Below, in pieces: positions 22,502 through 35,044 of a stretch of DNA of 64,000 nt (position 1 is the stretch's first letter; every line of letters starts with the position of its first letter). The notes under the pieces were generated by a model. It saw only the letters and a program-made list of their open reading frames with translations. It did no database searches and was not told the origin of the DNA. The translations under genes and the position numbers were made by a program. Origin of the DNA: Hsuehochloa calcarea (lineage: Eukaryota > Streptophyta > Magnoliopsida > Poales > Poaceae); the NCBI GenBank assembly GCA_036346395.1, contig CM070599.1, positions 21,505,232 to 21,569,231 of the forward strand, written 5' to 3'.

Positions 22502-24117
22502 TGAAGGACCAAATGGCAACAGAGGGGGTGAATGGTGCCTTAAAATTAAGAACTCCCCTTTACTGTATTTAAATAAGATCTACAAACCCTCTCAAGAAGA
22601 GTAAAACAAAATCAGAGAACTAATCATAAGTTCCAGTCTGTTCTCTCAAATATCGGACGTTCCGATTTTACGGCTGGTTTCGCACTCCGTAGTTCCGAAT
22701 CGGTCGCGGAAGTTCCGCTCTGATAGTTCGCTATGGACAATCGGAAGTTCGATTGTCCCGACCAAGAACAAAGGCGCGGGTTTCTTTTCAAAATCCAAAA
22801 ACTAAATCTTGAATGCTCTTCTCTCGTCAAGTTTCACAGACATCATCCTAAACACCATCTTGACCTCATGGAGAAGAATTGCAAACAAAGATTCAATGAT
22901 CAAGCCAAGAACGGATTTCTTGAAGAAGGGGCAAGAAAGACCAAAACCAATGATAAGCGAGATTCTCAGATTCTTAGCTCATGAAACTTTGAGGATGTAA
23001 TAGCAATATCAAAACGACTCTAGATATCAAGTTTCATGCTATTTCTTAAGACGAATCAAAAGATATGTCAAAACCCTAGATATTCAACATGAAACAGAGA
23101 GAGGAAGAGTTGCAAAGTCAAATAATCAAAACCTCAGATTTCATTGGATTGAAACACTGATTACAGAGGTAAAGCAAAGAGGAATGATTACAAAAGATTT
23201 CAGTTCATACTCTCCCTCTCAACAAGCTCTCAAAAAGCAAAACAAATCCTTTTCTAGAGCTAACCCTAATTTTCTCTCAAAAAGTCTAACCCTAACACCG
23301 TGGTTCTCCCTATTTATAGCCTTTGCTAATGGGCCTCCAACCCATTAAGCCCGCTACACCGAACAGTAACCGCCTCCACTTTTGCCGCTGCGAAAAGACC
23401 CTTTCGCCCCTGCGCACCTTCCGAAGCCTCCGTACACCTTCTTGTCCTTGACTCACAACCACCTCAAGATTCACGCCGTCTTCGACACATCCCAACCATT
23501 CTGACCTCAACGCCTCCTGCGCCTAGTCCGGTCCACGTGTCTCGCCACGACTCCATCTTGATGTCCTGCAGTGAACACAAACAAAAACACATCACATAGC
23601 ATTGCACAATATCATAGCATCAACATTTGTATAAGACTCAAACTCATACAAAATCAAAACCACAAATTAACCTTCTACGCACAGCTCGACACAATCGGAA
23701 GTTCCGATTTACCACAATGAAGTTCCGATTTCCGGAACATCCGCACTTCTCAGGATTATCGGAACTTCCGCTCTTATCATTGCGGAACTTCCGATCTTCG
23801 GAACATCCGTAAACCCAGATTTTCAAATCCGATTTTCATCTCAGAGAACCTTAATATCAGTATTATCGGACACTCCGCTACCCCTTGAGCGGAAGTTCCG
23901 ATTTCCATGAAACCGAACTCAAAACCGGGAAAATCGGAAGATCCTATTTCCAACGCCAGTAGTTCGATTTATCGGAACTTCCGCTCCATACACAGCGTAG
24001 TTCCGATTTCCGACTCAGCCGTAAATGCACCAAACCGAAAACTCAACTCTCAATCTAATCAACACACTTGTCAAATACTCATCACTCAGAGTGGAGGACC
24101 TCTCACATGGTCTCTCA
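22502..24117 (-). repeat. Element Y right (5') LTR
   Basis: 1616 bp, starts TGAAGGACC and ends TCTCTCA. Compared with the left LTR it repeatedly keeps CAG or CCG where the left has CG, and the reverse also occurs. Palindromic CGGAAGTTCCG motifs are at about 22655-22760 and 23690-24020. Confidence 0.92.
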
Positions 24118-24155
24118 ACTCTCTAGACGGTAAAGCCTAATAAATGAGAGACCAA

Positions 24156-24169
24156 GCTCTAATACCGCT
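24156..24169 (-). other. Element X primer-binding site
   Basis: The minus strand reads AGCGGTATTAGAGC immediately inside the right LTR. It differs from the initiator tRNA-Met site TGGTATCAGAGC at two positions, consistent with a decayed copia priming site. Confidence 0.6.
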
Positions 24170-25487
24170 TGTAAGATCGAGGACGCCGACTAGAGAGGGG
24201 TGAATAGGTGGTTTTAAAATTTTATTTGGCTAAAACCGATTTCTAATGCGAAAGCTAATAACAATACGGTTTTGCACAATTAAAACATAAATCAACTAGT
24301 CTTTACTATGTGCACCACCAACATAATACTATTGATAATGATATCAATCATTCAAAGACATGTAAGCAATTTACTATAGGGAATGTAAATTTCACAAAGT
24401 AAAGCACAAGAAGAACAAACCACAAAGACACAATGATATTTTACCGTGGTGTTTAGAGACATGCCGGTCTTTCCTAATCCACGTGGAGGTAAACCCAAAC
24501 TAATTGGATCGGCTCCACAAATTAAGCCAACACCTCTGACGTAAGTCCAACCACTTGGACTGGTTCCAACACCTCGATCCACTCGGGGTTGCCCTTCCTC
24601 CACTCTGGAGATGGCGAGCACCAAACCACACACAACCGCTCAGGTCTTCTCACACCTTCTTTGAGAAGATCACCGACGCAACTCCTCTAAACCGTCTAGG
24701 TGTCGGCAAACACCAAGAGTAACAAGTCGAGGATGCTCACTTGAACAAATCAAACAAGTCGAGGATGCTTACTTGAACAAATCAAGTGTCTAAGATCAAG
24801 TGGGTATTTACAGCCCATATATAAAAACTAGCCGTTGGGGGAAAAGATGCTGAAAAAAATCAGCACAGGCGGTAGTACCGCCGTTCATGGACCAGTACTA
24901 CCGCACCTCCACTGACGCATAGTAATGGTTATAACAGACCTCAGAACTTGCCATTGGAAATGCAGCGCAGGACTACCGACGTTGATCATGCGGTAGTTCT
25001 GCTCTCCGGTCATACCGAAACACAAGGGCGGTACGACCGCTTCCACTAGAGGTCTAAAAACGGTCCCCTCTGGAAATAACGTACCGCTTCACAAATCTCG
25101 GTTAAACCGAGTTGCAGTAGTTCTGCTCAATGACCTCTGGTACTACCGCACTTCCAAGAGATCAAATAAACTCCAAAAATGCATCTCTCTGGAAAACACG
25201 TACCGCAGGGATTGCAAAATACATTCGCAAACAATAGCACCATGCATAGATGAGCTAGAGCAAGCACAATGAGCTATCAATACATGACTAACTCAAGCTA
25301 CTAGTCAAGACCCCTTTTAATAGTACGGTAATCTATACTAGCAATCTAGTCTCCAACCAAATATCAAGACCGGTAAAAGACTAAGAACACATTCTTAGCC
25401 CTAACCAGTCATACCTTTGCCTTAAGCATCTTCTTGAAGCTTGATGACGCACATCTTTACTTCAATTCTGGGTTCTTGATTTTGATA

Positions 25488-25749
25488 ATCATCAACACAT
25501 GATGATTTCCTTTACTTTAAGTTCTTGTCTTGAATATGCATCAATCCATGATGCATTTTTTCACTTGACCTCCATCAACACATGATGGATCTTCTCTTGA
25601 CTTGATGATCAACTCATGATCATCTCCTCTTCTTGAACATCATCGACGCACGATGATTTTCTTTTCTTCAAGACCTTCATACGCATCAACACATGATGCA
25701 TCTTCTTCTTGAACCTTGATTTGATGACGATCAACTCATGATGCCATCC
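25488..25749. repeat. Hairpin array in X right LTR (seven units)
   Basis: Same seven-unit array as at 10084-10344. Loops such as ACACA, ATCCA and ACTCA sit between complementary arms. Some arm bases differ from the left copy, for example GCATCA/TGATGC here against ACGCA/TGCGT there. Confidence 0.8.
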
Positions 25750-25766
25750 CAAGTCGTCGTCATCAT

Positions 25767-27917
25767 TGTAATATCCCGGAATCGAATCGGGAGAATTTAA
25801 AAGAAGCCGGGGACGAAAAGGCAATTAAAGAAATAGAATTTCCTGTTGAGAGAGGGGGTTTTCATTAAAATTTCAACAACCTGGGCCGCAGCCCGTGGCC
25901 CAAGAGGCCGAAGAGGCCCAAGAGGGGATGGCCGGCCTAGGGGGCCGGCCAAGGGGGGAGGCGCCCCAAACCCTAGCCGCCTCCCCCCACTCCCTCCGCT
26001 TCGCCCCCCCACCCCATAGCCGCCACCCTCTTCCTGCTCACACCGGCGCCCCTTGCTGCTCCTTGGCGCCGTCTCACTACTGTGGTGTCATCGCCGGTGA
26101 TCCCCGGTGTTACTCACCGATCTCCTCCGAAGTCGCCTCCTCCCGCCATCGTCACCGGCCGTTCGTCGGCGTTCTTGTGGTCGGCCATTGGAGAGGGAAG
26201 AGACGAAACGGTAGGAGGTCTTCGGGAAGCGGATCAACATCGTCCTTCAGGTCTACAAGGGTAACGAGGAGTCTCACCTGCTGTTTGATATTGTTTGGAG
26301 GTAGATTGATCGATTAGTGGTAAACTGTTATGCTGTCTGTCAGATTCCAGATTATATCCAGTAGTTTGTGCGCCCATTTTCGGTGTCATAGAAGCAGAAT
26401 TTAATATTTTCATCTGCTAGAGTGTTGTATCCCTGGTTTTTATCTTTCCATAGCCACCAAGATCATGTGATTCTGCCTTACAGTTTAGGAGATATGAGTT
26501 ATTCTTTGCGCACTATTCTCTCTGTCTGACGAGAAGAAACTGTCTGTTTGTTCCTTAATTTTGACCTTGCTATTGTGGGATTCATAACCTCCACCCAACT
26601 AGGTTATTGTAGCATTTTTAACAATATTCCATATTGATAAAGATCACCTCCATTGGATCTGTATAATCAAAGTTATGCCATTTTCTTTACACTTATTTTG
26701 TAGTCTGGACAGATGTCTGTTAGACATTTTCAACTACTGGTTAGCCAATTGTCTTGGCCGAATCGATAAACCCCGTCAACTAGAGTTTCGTAGTTCCGTG
26801 CGTTAAGTTTCATTGGGCATTGGTTTAATGTCTTTTCGAGTTCCAGATAATTAATTGTGATTTTTCTCGTACTGCTGTCCAGGAGAGCTGTAAGCTGGCT
26901 GATTAGTGTAATTGTCAGTTGGAACCCGTGGGTTATGTTGGATAGATAGAGGGTTATGGTAGGACACTTATAGCTTTGTCATACCTGGTTATCCTTATCC
27001 CGATTATATATTTGTGTAGGCGGTGAGGCGGTGAGTGGAGGGACGCCTTCGTTGCTTCCTAACACATCACAGCGCAGGAGGCAAGTACTTTGTCTTTTCT
27101 TATGGAATGTTGATGATTGCGTGTGGAAGTATTGCTAGACATGCTATTCATGTTCCTATGCAACTTAGTATATTCATTCTTATGTGATAAATATTCAATG
27201 CATGTGATTCATTCCATACACGCATCGTTTTCGTTTTGACCACGGGAGTGGAAATTGAAAGACCCATCAACTCCAGTATGGGCATGTAAGTCCCACCACT
27301 CCAACGTGGACAATCTTGGACACCCGTATGAAGCATTCTTTATACGGTATTTGGGTCCCCAGACTTTGTTAAGTACGGGCTTAAGTGAACACCGACAGGT
27401 GTATCACTCGTTATACCGGTATAAGCTGATGAGCAGTCCATTCCTTCAATGCATTCTTTCATTCCATTCATTCATGTATGTGTTCCAATAATATTTCATG
27501 TTTCGGTTGTAGTTGGCTTGTCCAATTTATGCTTGATTTAACATGTTTAGTACTTGCTAAGTCTTTGGCTCATTCTTGCTTGTTTGTTTAATTTAGGTAA
27601 TTGATGAGGAAGACAAGTCTTGGGAGGGATTAGTCCAGCACGATGCACGCCGCTTATCTTAAATCAGAATTCATTGATTATTTTCGTTTCATGACAGCTA
27701 TTTGATAATTGTTGAATTGTAATAAGTTAACTTGGTTACAGTTATCTTGCTCTCATATTTTAAATGTTTTCCTATCTTTAATTGGAATTGTTACTTATCA
27801 TTAGTATCGTATGAACTGTTGTTATATAATCAATGCTATTCGTGTAATTCTATTGGTTCCTAGTGTTTCGATTAAGATTGAGTGACATCTTGACTTCCGA
27901 ATAGTCAGGGTGTTACC
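25767..27917 (+). repeat. Element W 5' LTR
   Basis: 2151 bp starting TGTAATATCC. It ends TGTTACC, where the 3' LTR has TGTTACA, so the terminal CA is mutated. Near 27820-27862 it has about 41 bp absent from the 3' LTR. Confidence 0.92.
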
Positions 27918-27919
27918 GT

Positions 27920-27931
27920 TGGTATCAGAGC
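27920..27931 (+). other. Element W primer-binding site (initiator tRNA-Met)
   Basis: TGGTATCAGAGC, an exact complement of the 3' end of initiator tRNA-Met, two bases inside the 5' LTR. Confidence 0.92.
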
Positions 27932-28114
27932 GGGCTTTAGGTCTGTGGTTAATACAAAAATATTAAATTGACACACTGTGCACAGTAGGAGGGTTTGGGT
28001 AATTTATTACTTCCTCATTTTCATTGATGTTTTTACTTATTACTCTATGAATTGCTTTGCACTTCTATTCCTATTAAGTTAAATGTTTGGCATAGTTTGT
28101 TGTGATGTTCTTAG

Positions 28115-29260
28115 ATGGCAAGAGGTAGAGGCCGTGGCCGTGATCGTCCACCGACCTGTGGTCGTGGTCGTGGACGCGGTCCGGCTGTTTCTCGTCTTCG
28201 CCTCGAGGGTCGGCTAGTCTTGCCATCGAGGAGATTGCCTCACCGCGCCTCGATCGCCGAGCCTCGCCACATCGCCAGACCTTATTCGTAATCTCCGAGG
28301 AGAACCAACAACTCCGCCAAAAATACAAAGGCATTCCCTCGCACTGCCGTGCTGCGGTAGAACCCATTGTTGCGGCGATTTCACTCGAGACTAGGATGAG
28401 TCTCCGTGAGTGGATGTCGCTTCGCCTGGACACCTTCGATGGAGCGGGTGCTCCAGTTCAGGCTGCTGATTGGCTGAGATACATGGAGAGACAGTTTGGG
28501 GCTCTAGAGATGACTTCTGCGCAGAAGGTGCAGTTTGTAGCCTTTCAGTTGAAAGGCCAGACTGACATGGTGGGAAGGATTACTGTCTGTTAGGACCCCC
28601 GTTCAGGGGCCAACCACTTGCGAGTTATTTGTGGAGCACTTCAGAGCAAAGTTCTATCCAGATTCCTTCATTGAGAAGATGGAGCAATCGCTGCTAACGT
28701 TTGTGCAAGGGAAGATGACAGTATCCGAGTATGAGGCTGGATTCAATAACCTAGTGCGCTTTGTGCCAGCGGTGGCGAATGATGCTCGAGAGAAGGCTAA
28801 GAGGTTCCGACGGGGCTTCAACCAGGAGTATCGCCAAATTCTAGGGGCGACAGATCAAGCGTGACTTCAAATCGGTGGTCGAAAGCAGCGAGGGATGGAA
28901 CTGGAGAAAGATCCCTCTTCGCAGAGGCAGGGTGTTGGTGGCCCTGTTGTCACCGGTGGTTCTGGCAGTGGTCAGAAGCGGAGTTTTGGCGGGGTAGGTG
29001 GGTCTTCCCAACGACCTACTCCCAAGAGGTTTCAGGGGCCACTTTCTCGGCACGGCAAGCATGGGCGCCTTCCTCTTCGGCTCCACGTTCTTCGTCTTCC
29101 ACCCCACCGATGCGCCCTGTTCCAGGTCAGGGTATGAAGTGTTTCCGGTGTGGTGAGGGACATCGAGCTTCAGAATGTTCCTTCAAGGGGACATGCCAAG
29201 CAGGTGTGCAGGAGGGCCACAAGTCGTCGCAGTGCAAACAGAACCAACGAGCATCATCGA
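28115..29260 (+). pseudogene. Element W gag, frameshifted
   Basis: The likely start at 28115 gives MARGRGRGRDRPP, the arginine- and glycine-rich opening common in Tekay Gag; the frame is lost after about 58 codons. The capsid region continues at 28396-28593 (DTFDGAGAPVQAADWLRYME) and, in another frame, at 28631-28864 (MEHFRAKFYP). A zinc knuckle, CFRCGEGHRASEC, at about 29139-29177 has three instead of four residues before the histidine, so one codon is missing or the motif is altered. Gag would build the particle that packages W RNA. Four frame changes or stops inactivate it. Confidence 0.8.
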
Positions 29261-29519
29261 TGGGAGTCGCATGCAGCGGATCTTCGCCGGTGTTCCTGGG
29301 GGTTCTTCGAGCCCTAGCGGCGCCGCGCTACGCTTCTCCAGGTGGGTTCCTCCTGCAGCTTTTACTCCGACACCTCCTGCGGGGTTCTACTGGAACCTCA
29401 GACTGCCTCGCACCATGGTCGTTTATTCCTCCCACGGTAGTTCCTGGTTATCCTTCACCGAGTGTTGGTGCATCTTCTACTCCTGCACCGCCGGGGGTCT
29501 ACACCATGCCCACCCCTGA

Positions 29520-32500
29520 GACTATGGGCTGTCCTGACGTGGTGACAGGTACTTTTCTAGTCGATTCGCATGATGCTTTCATTTTGTTTGATTCAGGGGC
29601 TACTTATTATTTTGTGTCCCTGGAGTTTGCTAGAAGAGCAGAGTTGAGTTTGCAAAATATTTCTGAGTCTGTGGTAGTCAGCTCTCCATGGGGTCTTATC
29701 TCTAGCTCTACGGCTTGTCCTGGCTGTTCCATCATTATCGATGATGAGGTTTTCACCACCAACTTGATGGTAATACAGTTGTCACCATTTGATGTTATTC
29801 TGGGTATGGACAGGTTATTCCGATACCGTGCCTAGATCTGTTGTTTCTGGAAGACGGTGACTTTACAAGCCCCGTCCGGTGAAGAACTGGTATTTCAAGG
29901 CAGTGCACCATCTGATTCATTGTTCGTGTTGGCTAGTCTATTTCCTAGTCGCCAAGCGTCAACCATTGGGTTGATTTGATCTCTCAACGAGAAGACTGAC
30001 TCTTCACTACGGATCGAGGAGATTCTAGTTGTGAATGAGTTTTCCGATGTTTTTTCCTATGGAGCTTCCAGGAATGCCTCCAGTGCAGAAAGTGGAGTTC
30101 CGGATTGATCTTATTCCGACAACTCGACCCATATCAATGTCTCCTTACCGTTTGGCTCGACCCTTTCAAGAGTAGTTGAAGAAGCAGTTGGATGATCTTC
30201 TGTCCAAAGGTACGATTCAGCGTGGTGTTTCACCGTGGGGCGCGCCTGTTCTTTTTACTAAGAAGAAAGATGGCAGTTGGCGAATGTGTGTGGACTATCG
30301 GTCTCTTAATCAGGCGACTATGAAGAATAAATATCCTTTGCCCCGCATTGAGGATCTCTTCGACCAATTGAAGGGGGCTAAAATATTTTCCAAGATTGAC
30401 CTCCATTCAGGTTATTATCAGATTCGGGTTCATGAGCAGGATATTAGACAGCTTTCTCTACAAGGTATGGTCATTATGAGTATAAAGTTATGTCTTTTGG
30501 GCTAATGAATACTCCTGCAGTTTTCATGGAAGCCATGAACAGTATGCTGCATCAATACCTTGATGATTTCGTTGTGGTATTCATATACGATATCCTGATT
30601 TATTCCAAGATGGAAGAGGATCACACCCAACATCTGAGGTTGGTACTTGAGACTCTAAGGGATAATCAATTTTATGCCAAGCTAAAGAAGTATGAGTTCT
30701 TGATTTCTGAAGTTGGGTTTCTGGGCCATGTAATTAATCAGAAGGGTATTTCAGTTGATCCTAGTAAGATCTCGACAGTGGTAGAGTGGAAGAGGTCAAC
30801 CAATGTCAAGGAAGTAAGGAGTTTTCTGGGTTTAGCTGGCTATTACCGGCGTTTCGTGGAGGGTTTTTCAACCATTGCTAGACCGATGTCCCAGTTGACA
30901 CAGAAAGGTGTTAGTTTCCAGTGGTCTGATGCATGTGAGTGCAGTTTTTACACTTTGAAAGATAGGTTGGTGACTGCTTCAATTCTAACCCTTCCTGAGC
31001 CGAGGAAGCGGTTCACCATCTATTCAGATGCGTCTATAGTTGGACTAGGCTGTGTACTCATGCAGGATGGCAAAGTGATTGCCTATGCATCAAGGCAGTT
31101 AAAGAAACATGAACAGAATTATCTCACTCATGATTTAGAGCTTGCTGCAGTGGTTCATGCTTTGAAGATTTGGCACCATTATTTGTACGGTCAATCTTGT
31201 GATGTATTCATAGATCACAAAAGTCTGAAATACATCTTTACCGAGAAGGACTTGAACTTAAGACAGAGGAGATAGCTAGAGTTGATCAAGGACTATGATC
31301 TCACTATTCAGTATCATCCTGGTAAGGCTAATGTGGTAGCAGATGCTTTGAGTCGCAAGGCGACACCTCCTACTCTCAGTTGTCTTGTTGCTGATTTTGA
31401 GCATATGGATATTTCCTTTTGCTTTATGGTACCGCCTGATCGAGACTCGCTTGCTTCTTGAGTCAGCCCTTCCAGATCAAGTGCGGGAAGCACAACAGCA
31501 CGATCAGATGTTCCAGGGAGTGAGGAAACGTTTTATTGAGGGCAAGCGAGGCCACTTCAGTGTAGATGAGACGGGTGCATTACGTTTTAAAGGACGCCTC
31601 TGTGTACCACAGGAGTCTCAGGTTAAAGATGAAATTCTAAGGGAAGCTCATCGTACTCCATATACCGTGCATCCGGGTGATACCAAGATGTACAAGGATT
31701 TGAAGAAGAGTTTCTGGTGGAAGAGAATGAAAGTTGACATCGCTCGATATGTAGCATCTTGTGGGGTTTGCCAGCGGGTCAAAGCTGAGCATAAGCGACC
31801 AATGGGGTTGCTGCAACCTTTGGAGGTTCCAGTATAGCCGTGGGATGACATATCCATGGATTTCGTAGTTGGCTTACCTCGCACACAGCGACGGAAGGAT
31901 GCTATATGGGTCATAGTGGACCGGTTTAGTAAGTTTGCTCACTTCATTCCTATCCGTACAACCAATTCAGCAAGTGATTTGGCTCCCTGTATGTGCGAGA
32001 GATAGTGCGACTGCACGGAGTTCCTAAAACTATTATTTCTAATCGATATGCTAAATTTGTCTCCAAGTTCTGGGAGAGTTTGCAGAGTGCCCTGAGCACA
32101 CAGCTTCGTCTTAGCACCGCATTTCACCCCCAGACGGATGGTCAGTCCGAGCGCACCATACAGACTCTGGAGGATATACTCAGGTGTTGTGTGATGTCTT
32201 GGAAGGGAGGTTGGGAAGATCATTTGGCTTTGGCAGAGTTCGCCTATAACAACAGCTATCACGCGAGTATTCGAGCTGCCCCGTTTGAGGTTCTTTATGG
32301 GCGGAAGTGCAGGTCCCCGTTGTGCTGGGATGCCGTTGGAGAGCGAGCAGCTTTGGGTCCCAATTGGGTTCAACAGACTGTGGTCAGAGTGGCAGAGATC
32401 AGGAAGAAACTGCATATCGCCGAGCCGGCGTAAGAGCTATGCAGATGTCAGAAGGCGAGATTTGGAATTCGAAGTGGGGGACGAGGTTCTGTTGAGAGTA

Positions 32501-32862
32501 TCGCCTACCAAGGGCGTAGTGCGGTTCGGTATCAAAGGGAAGCTTAGCCCGAGGTACGTTGGGCCATTTCCAATCGTGGCACGAATTGGAAAACTGGCTT
32601 ATCATTTGGATCTTCCTGAGAGCAATATCTGAGAGATCCAGAACACGTTATTCCTTTGGAGCCTTTGAGTATTGAGCAGGACCTTACTTTCAAGTTCAGG
32701 CCAGTGAAAATTTTAGAAGAGTCAGAACGGGTTCTGAGGAACAAGACCCTGAAGTATATTAAGGTTTTTTGGTCTCAACAAACTGAGAGAGAGGCCACGT
32801 GGGAGCTAGAGTCACGCATTCGAGAGCAGTATCCAGATTTGTTCGCTTCTGGTACGTGTTAA
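29520..32862 (+). pseudogene. Element W pol: PR-RT-RH-INT-chromodomain, inactivated
   Basis: Protease: FDSGAT, aspartate codon at 29590. Reverse transcriptase: 30176-30505 (WRMCVDYRSLN) and, after a frameshift, 30490-31275. The metal-binding motif, normally FIDD in this lineage, reads FIYD, with tyrosine (30586-30588) in place of the first aspartate. RNase H: SDAS, LELAAVVHAL and IDHKSL at about 31025-31235, then a TAG at 31273. Integrase: zinc-finger His and Cys pairs at about 31650-31775, core aspartate in SMDF, and SNRY (32038-32049) where the second catalytic aspartate is expected. Chromodomain: 32656-32862, with ATWELES. Reverse transcriptase and integrase would each be dead even without the frame breaks. 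Confidence 0.88.
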
Positions 32863-32936
32863 TCGTTGTTTTCAATTCTGTGGTATTCTTTTCTCGTACT
32901 CATTTCGATGGTTAGAATTCGAGGTTGAATTCTGTT

Positions 32937-32949
32937 AAGGGGGGTAGAA
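32937..32949 (+). other. Element W polypurine tract
   Basis: AAGGGGGGTAGAA directly abuts the 3' LTR. Confidence 0.88.
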
Positions 32950-35044
32950 TGTAATATCCCGGAATCGAATCGGGAGAATTTAAAAGAAGTCGGGGACGAA
33001 AAGGCAATTAAAGAAATGGACTTTCCTGTTGAGAGAGGGGGTTTTCATAAAAATTTCAACAACCTGAGCCACGGCACGCGACCCAGGAGGCCCAAGAGGG
33101 GATGGCTGGCCAAGGGGGGCGGCCAAGGGGGGAGGCGCCCCAAACCCTAGCCGCCTCCCCCCACTCCCTCCACTCCCCCCATAGCCGCCACCCGCTTCCT
33201 CCTCCCACCGGCGCCCCTTGCTGCTCCTTGGCGCCGTCTTGCTGCTGTGGTGTCATCCCGGTGATCCCCGGCGTTGCTCCCCAGGATATCCTCCGAAGTC
33301 GCCTCCTCCCGACGTCGTCACCGGCCGTTCGTCGGCGTTCTTGTGGCCGGCCATTGGAAAGGGAAGAGAGGAGAAGGGAGGGAGGTCTTCAGGAAGTGGA
33401 TCAACGTCGTCCTTCAGGTCTACAAGGGTAACGAGGAGTCTCACCTGCTGTTTGATATTGTTTAGAGGTAGATTGATCGATTAGTGGTAAACCGTTATGC
33501 TGTCTGTCAGATTCCATATTAGATCCAGTAGTTTGTGCGCCCACTTTAGGTGTTTTAGGTGTAAAATTTGATATTTTCGTCTCCTAGAGTGTTGTAGCCC
33601 TGGTTTTTATCTTTCCATAGCCACCAAGATCATGTGATTCCGCCTTACGGTTTAGAATATATGAGTTATTCTTTGCGCACTATTCTGTCTATCTGACGAG
33701 AAATAACTGTCTGTTTGTTCCTTAATTTTGACCTTGTTATTTTGGGATTCAGAACCTCCACCCAACTAGGTTATTGTAGAATTTTTAATAATATTTTAAT
33801 ATTGATAAAGATTAGCTCTATTGGATCTGTATAATCAAAGTTATGCTATTTTCTTTACTGCTGTTTTGTAGTTTGGACAGATGTCTGTCAGACATTTTCA
33901 ATTGCTGGTTAGTCAATTTTCTTGGCCAAATCGATAAACCCCATCAACTAGAGTTTCGTAGTTCTGTGCGTTAAGTTTCATTGGGCATTGGTTTCATATC
34001 ATTTCGAGTTTCAGATAATTAATTATGATTTTTCTCGTACTGCTGTCCAGGAGAGCTGTAAGCTGGCTGATTTGTGTAATTATCAGTTGGAACCCGTGGG
34101 TTGTGTTGGATAGATAGAGGGTTTTGGTAGGACACTTGTAGATTTTTCATTCCTGGTTATCCTTATCCTGATTATATATTTGTGTAGGCGGTGAGGCGGT
34201 GAGTGGAGGGGCACCTTCGTTGTCTCCTAACACGTCACAGCGCGGGAGGCAAGTACTTTGTCTTTTCTTATGGAATGTTGATGATTGCGTGTGGAAGTAT
34301 TGCTAGACTTGCTATTCATGTTCCTATGCAACTTAGTATATTCATTCTTATGTGATAAATATTCAATGCATGGGATTCATTCCATACACGCATCGTTTTC
34401 GTTTTGACCACGTGAGTGGAAATTGAAAGACCCATCAACTCCAGTATGGGCATGTAAGTCCCACCACTCCAACGTGGGCAATCTTGGACACCCGTATGAA
34501 ACGTTCTTCATACAGTATTTGGGTCCCCGGACTTTGTTAAGTAAAGGCTTAAGTGAACACCGACGGGTGTATCACTTGTTATACCAGTATAAGCTGATGA
34601 GCAGTCCATTCCTTCAATGCATTCTTTCATTCCATTCATTCATGTGTGTGTTCCAAGAACTGTTCATGTTTCGATTGTAGTTGGCTTGTCCAATTTATGC
34701 TTGATTTAACATGTTTAGTACTTGCTGAGTCTTTGGCTCATTCTTGCTTGTTTGTTTAATTTAGGTAAATGATGAGGAAGACAAGTCTTGGGAGGGATTA
34801 GTCCAGCACGATGCACGCCACTTATCTTAAATCAGAATTCATTGATTATTTCCGTTTCATGACATCTATTTGATAATTGTTGAATTGTAATAAGCCAACT
34901 TGGTTACATTTATCTTTCTCTCATATTTTAAATGTTTTCCTATCTTTAATTGGAATTATTACTTATCATTAGTATCGTATGAACTGTTAGTGTTTCGATT
35001 AAGATTGAGTGACATCTTGACTTCTGAATAGTCAGGGTGTTACA
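32950..35044 (+). repeat. Element W 3' LTR
   Basis: 2095 bp, TGTAATATCC to GTGTTACA. Differences from the 5' LTR are mostly C/T and G/A changes, as expected of old methylated DNA. Confidence 0.92.

Larger units (their letters stand above)
13035..24117 (-). mobile_element. Element Y: Ty1-copia retrotransposon, SIRE/Maximus-like, 11.1 kb
   Basis: Complete in structure: LTRs at 13035-14651 and 22502-24117, both TG...CA, flanked by a perfect 5-bp duplication ACTCT (13030-13034 and 24118-24122). It is inserted just upstream of the gag start of X, in the same orientation. Order on the minus strand: right LTR, primer-binding site, gag with long coiled-coil linker and two zinc knuckles, protease, integrase, reverse transcriptase, RNase H, about 1.9 kb of 3' non-coding sequence, polypurine tract, left LTR. 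Integrase before reverse transcriptase defines copia. All enzyme domains are split by small indels. Confidence 0.92.
25767..35044 (+). mobile_element. Element W: Ty3-gypsy chromovirus (Tekay/Del-like), 9.3 kb
   Basis: Complete in structure: LTRs at 25767-27917 and 32950-35044 and a perfect 5-bp target duplication ATCAT (25762-25766, 35045-35049). The empty site is visible in the left X LTR near 10350-10370. Gag, protease, reverse transcriptase, RNase H, integrase and a C-terminal chromodomain follow in gypsy order. The chromodomain and long LTRs point to the Tekay/Del lineage. The LTRs differ by many transitions and one 41-bp gap, and the polyprotein has frameshifts, stops and lost catalytic residues, so the copy is old and dead. 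Confidence 0.94.

Noticed and set aside
28861..29835. A 324-residue ORF as a free-standing host gene.
   Set aside because: It contains a retroviral-type zinc knuckle and the FDSGAT protease site and sits between W gag and reverse transcriptase; it is part of W.
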